A stretch of 64,000 nucleotides of DNA from assembly GCA_024280885.1 (NCBI GenBank), contig JAJRPF010000048.1, positions 124,001 to 188,000 of the forward strand, in the 5' to 3' direction. How positions within the stretch are numbered: position 1 is the first letter of the stretch; the number at the start of each line of letters is the position of its first letter. Positions 62,219 through 64,000 of the stretch are shown piece after piece. This DNA comes from Planctomycetota bacterium. Lineage in GTDB: Bacteria > Planctomycetota > JAJSAM01 > JAJVHW01. The position numbers were made by a program, and so were the translations under genes. The notes under the pieces were generated by a model, which made no database searches, was not told the origin of the DNA, and saw only the letters and a list, made by a program, of their open reading frames with translations.

Positions 62219-63279
62219 GCTCCGCCACCGCACCGCAGTTGAAGGGACAGCGCTTCACGGTCCGCTTCCTCGGCCGTCCCTGGGCATGGCTCTGGTTCGC
62301 CGGCACCGGCGTGCCGTCTGCGCTCGGCTGGTATCTCGTTGCCGTTCCAGCTCATGGTTCGGGCGGCGACGAGCGTTCGTGGTTCCTCTGGTCGGGGAAC
62401 ATCCTGCTCGCGCTCTTCGTGATGACGGTCTTCTTCAGCGCGCGCAAATGGTCGATCCGTCTGCCCTTCTTCCGCGATTTCGGACGCGCTACACGGCGCA
62501 TGGACGACTCCGCGTTCAAGGATATTCAGGATCTCAACCGCGATATCAAGAAGGGGGCGTACGCCACCGACGAGCAGATCCTGGCCGCGGCGCAGACGCT
62601 CCTCGAGCGCAATGGCGTTGCCAAAATCCAGCGTGCCGAGGTGCGCACGCTGAACATGGGCGGTCGGGATGTGAAGTACGTCGGGGTCGTGAAGCGTGAG
62701 CCATTCGGACGGCTCGAACCGTGGCTTGAGATGCACATGGGCATCGGTACCGTGGCGTGTCTCGCTGTCTGGCTTCACGCCGATTTCATGATCCGGCACT
62801 ACGTCGGCTGGACGCTCATCGGTCTCTCGATGATCGTTCTCCTCTCGGGTCTGTTCGGCGCCGTCTTCTTCCGCTCGTTGCCCCCGAAGATGGCCCTCGC
62901 GGACCCCCAGATCCCCTACGAGGAGGCGGGTGTCGCGCGAGAGACGTACGAGGAGTGCCTGGACGGCATCATCGCCACTCTCGAGCCGGGTCTGCAATCC
63001 GAGATCGCAGCCCTGCGCCACCGGTCGAAATCACCGAGCGATCTCCGCAAGCGCAACAATGAGTTGCTCGGACGTTTGCTCGCTCTGCACCCGGACGACG
63101 CAGATCTCATTCGGGATCTCGCCGTGATGTCGGGTTCGCGTGACTATCTGCTGTGGAGTACGGCAGGGGCACGTCGGCTGGACTTCCTCATGAAGGTCTG
63201 GCGCTGGATTCATGTGCCGCTCTCGGTGGCGCTCTTCTTCGTGATCGCGCTGCACGTCGTGCTCGTGTTGTGGTTCTGA
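62215..63279 (+). CDS. Bis-histidine membrane cytochrome b-like protein
   Basis: 354 residues. Hydrophobic segments near 26-46, 58-76, 172-192, 196-220 and 330-354. His174 and His188, and His333 and His347, are each 14 apart on helices, the classic spacing for b-haem ligands of cytochrome b561/FdnI/NrfD-like diheme subunits. Between the helices is a ~95-residue soluble insertion (80-168) and another at 222-328. It begins inside the stop of the multihaem cytochrome (ATGA). Expected role: quinol oxidation or reduction linked to the cytochrome. Confidence 0.8.
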   Translation: MSSATAPQLKGQRFTVRFLGRPWAWLWFAGTGVPSALGWYLVAVPAHGSGGDERSWFLWSGNILLALFVMTVFFSARKWSIRLPFFRDFGRATRRMDDSAFKDIQDLNRDIKKGAYATDEQILAAAQTLLERNGVAKIQRAEVRTLNMGGRDVKYVGVVKREPFGRLEPWLEMHMGIGTVACLAVWLHADFMIRHYVGWTLIGLSMIVLLSGLFGAVFFRSLPPKMALADPQIPYEEAGVARETYEECLDGIIATLEPGLQSEIAALRHRSKSPSDLRKRNNELLGRLLALHPDDADLIRDLAVMSGSRDYLLWSTAGARRLDFLMKVWRWIHVPLSVALFFVIALHVVLVLWF

Positions 63280-63282
63280 ACC

Positions 63283-64000
63283 ATGCCTGATATTCCCCCA
63301 CCGCCTGGCCCCCCGCATCCGCCCGGACAGGGCAAGTCCCCATCTGCCGGGACACCGCCTGCGGGAGCCCCGTCTCCGGGCGGAGCGCCGAAGCCGCCCG
63401 GCGCGCCCGCGCCCCCGAGTTCACCGAGCGCTCCTCCGGGACCGCCGTCGCCCCCAGGTGCGCCGAGCGCGCCCAGCGCACCGCGCCCTCCGGGTGCGCC
63501 GAGCGCGCCAGTGCCACCGTCCGCAGCGCCGTCACCCCCGGGAGCGCCCAAGCCCCCTGGGGCCCCGGTACCTCCCGGCGCGCCCAAGCCGCCCGGAGCG
63601 CCGAGACCTCCGGGCGCCCCCAGAGCACCATCAGCCGGGCCGACACCCCCGGGCGCCCCGAGACCTCCTGGTGCTCCGAGGCCCCCGGGTGCGCCGAGTG
63701 CCCCCGGAGCCCCGAAGGCGCCTGGTGCACCGAAGAGCCCTGGAGCGCCCGGTGCCCCCGGAGTGCCGGGCGCGAAGGCCCCCGCGAAGAAGGCGGCTGG
63801 GGGCGGCTTCGCGAAGGGTTCGCCGGAGCAGCTTCTCTCCGAGGTGCCGCTCTTCTCCGGGCTCTCGCCTGCGATGATCAAGACCGTCGTCGAGGAAGCG
63901 GAGTTCCAGACGTTCGCTCCGAAGGCGCAAATCTGTCGCGAGGGCGAGTACACCGCCGATCTCTACGTGCTCCTCGAAGGGTTGGTCGGGATCTACAAGT
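63283..64000 (+). CDS. Proline-rich protein with cyclic-nucleotide-binding domain (3' end outside window)
   Basis: Open from ATG 63283, three bases after the cytochrome b stop, to the window end (239 codons visible). The first ~165 residues are low-complexity PPGAP/PGAPxxPGAP repeats, predicted flexible or polyproline. A Lys/Ala linker follows. From about residue 182 comes the start of a cyclic-nucleotide-binding (Crp-like) domain: LLSEVPLFSGLSPAMIKTVV, then FAPKAQICREGEYTADLYVLLEGLVGIY. The phosphate-binding RxA motif lies beyond the window. No signal peptide is visible. With the cytochromes it makes a three-gene unit; the rest of the chain may carry more domains. Confidence 0.85.
   Translation, partial: MPDIPPPPGPPHPPGQGKSPSAGTPPAGAPSPGGAPKPPGAPAPPSSPSAPPGPPSPPGAPSAPSAPRPPGAPSAPVPPSAAPSPPGAPKPPGAPVPPGAPKPPGAPRPPGAPRAPSAGPTPPGAPRPPGAPRPPGAPSAPGAPKAPGAPKSPGAPGAPGVPGAKAPAKKAAGGGFAKGSPEQLLSEVPLFSGLSPAMIKTVVEEAEFQTFAPKAQICREGEYTADLYVLLEGLVGIYK

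Noticed and set aside
63210..63953. Minus-strand Gly/Ala/Pro-rich collagen-like frame
   Set aside because: Antisense to the PPGAP linker; GC-rich repeats read as Gly-Ala-Pro on both strands. The plus frame has a coupled start and a real domain after it.

Overview
This 64 kb window is a gene-dense, GC-rich bacterial chromosome segment; no rRNA, tRNA, CRISPR array or phage was recognised. The organism looks Gram-negative. It has lipoprotein-type and Sec signal peptides, an 18-haem c-type cytochrome, a VPLP-type C-terminal sorting signal, very large secreted repeat proteins, paired HEAT-repeat/von Willebrand A proteins, FHA-domain signalling proteins and carboxypeptidase-regulatory-like surface proteins. 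That mix is familiar from Planctomycetota and neighbouring lineages. The assignment is inference only, because no phylogenetic marker is present.

Layout. 0-16 kb: the 3' end of rmuC, a 2H phosphoesterase, a two-gene membrane/lipoprotein unit, and secreted proteins (PD40 propeller, HEAT+VWA, DUF4230, a short lipoprotein with repeated Glu-Lys-Ser-Cys motifs, a VPLP-CTERM protein, a terpene-cyclase-fold protein, a PrcB-like protein, an arrestin-like protein). 16-20.5 kb: a 970-residue secreted protein and dihydrolipoyl dehydrogenase. 21-24 kb: a carboxypeptidase-regulatory-like protein that seems split from its signal peptide, a DUF433/DUF5615 toxin-antitoxin pair and a second PrcB-like protein. 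24-29 kb: a 2-oxoacid dehydrogenase operon with two different E1-alpha genes, one E1-beta and one E2. 29-36 kb: PH-domain protein, CorC-type transporter, queF-gluQ (queuosine pathway), 7Fe ferredoxin, and a three-gene hydrolase/HAD operon.

36-43 kb is an accessory zone. It holds VapBC, an orphan DUF433 with a truncated DUF5615 remnant, REP-like hairpins, a Phd/PIN pair coupled through a mini-ORF, and an internally deleted AAA ATPase. Inside it sit citrate synthase and a DUF692 (MNIO)/DUF2063/GNAT operon. MNIO/DUF2063 pairs modify cysteines in ribosomal peptides. No precursor lies beside this pair, but the repeated-EKSC lipoprotein at 9.2 kb is a plausible substrate encoded in trans.

43-51.5 kb holds a second HEAT+VWA protein, a carboxypeptidase-regulatory protein and a HEAT protein interrupted by frame breaks. 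51.5-55.6 kb encodes KorAB (2-oxoglutarate:ferredoxin oxidoreductase) and a class I fructose-bisphosphate aldolase. With citrate synthase, the pyruvate-dehydrogenase genes and the ferredoxin, these outline central carbon oxidation that appears to use a ferredoxin-linked 2-oxoglutarate step.

55.7-64 kb is the most suggestive region. A metallo-beta-lactamase-fold cyclic-nucleotide-phosphodiesterase-like protein, an FHA-GAF-adenylate cyclase and a twin-FHA membrane protein lie next to an operon of an 18-haem cytochrome, a bis-histidine membrane cytochrome b and a proline-rich protein carrying a cyclic-nucleotide-binding domain (cut by the window end). Synthesis, breakdown and sensing of a cyclic nucleotide are thus encoded within about 8 kb of an electron-transfer chain.
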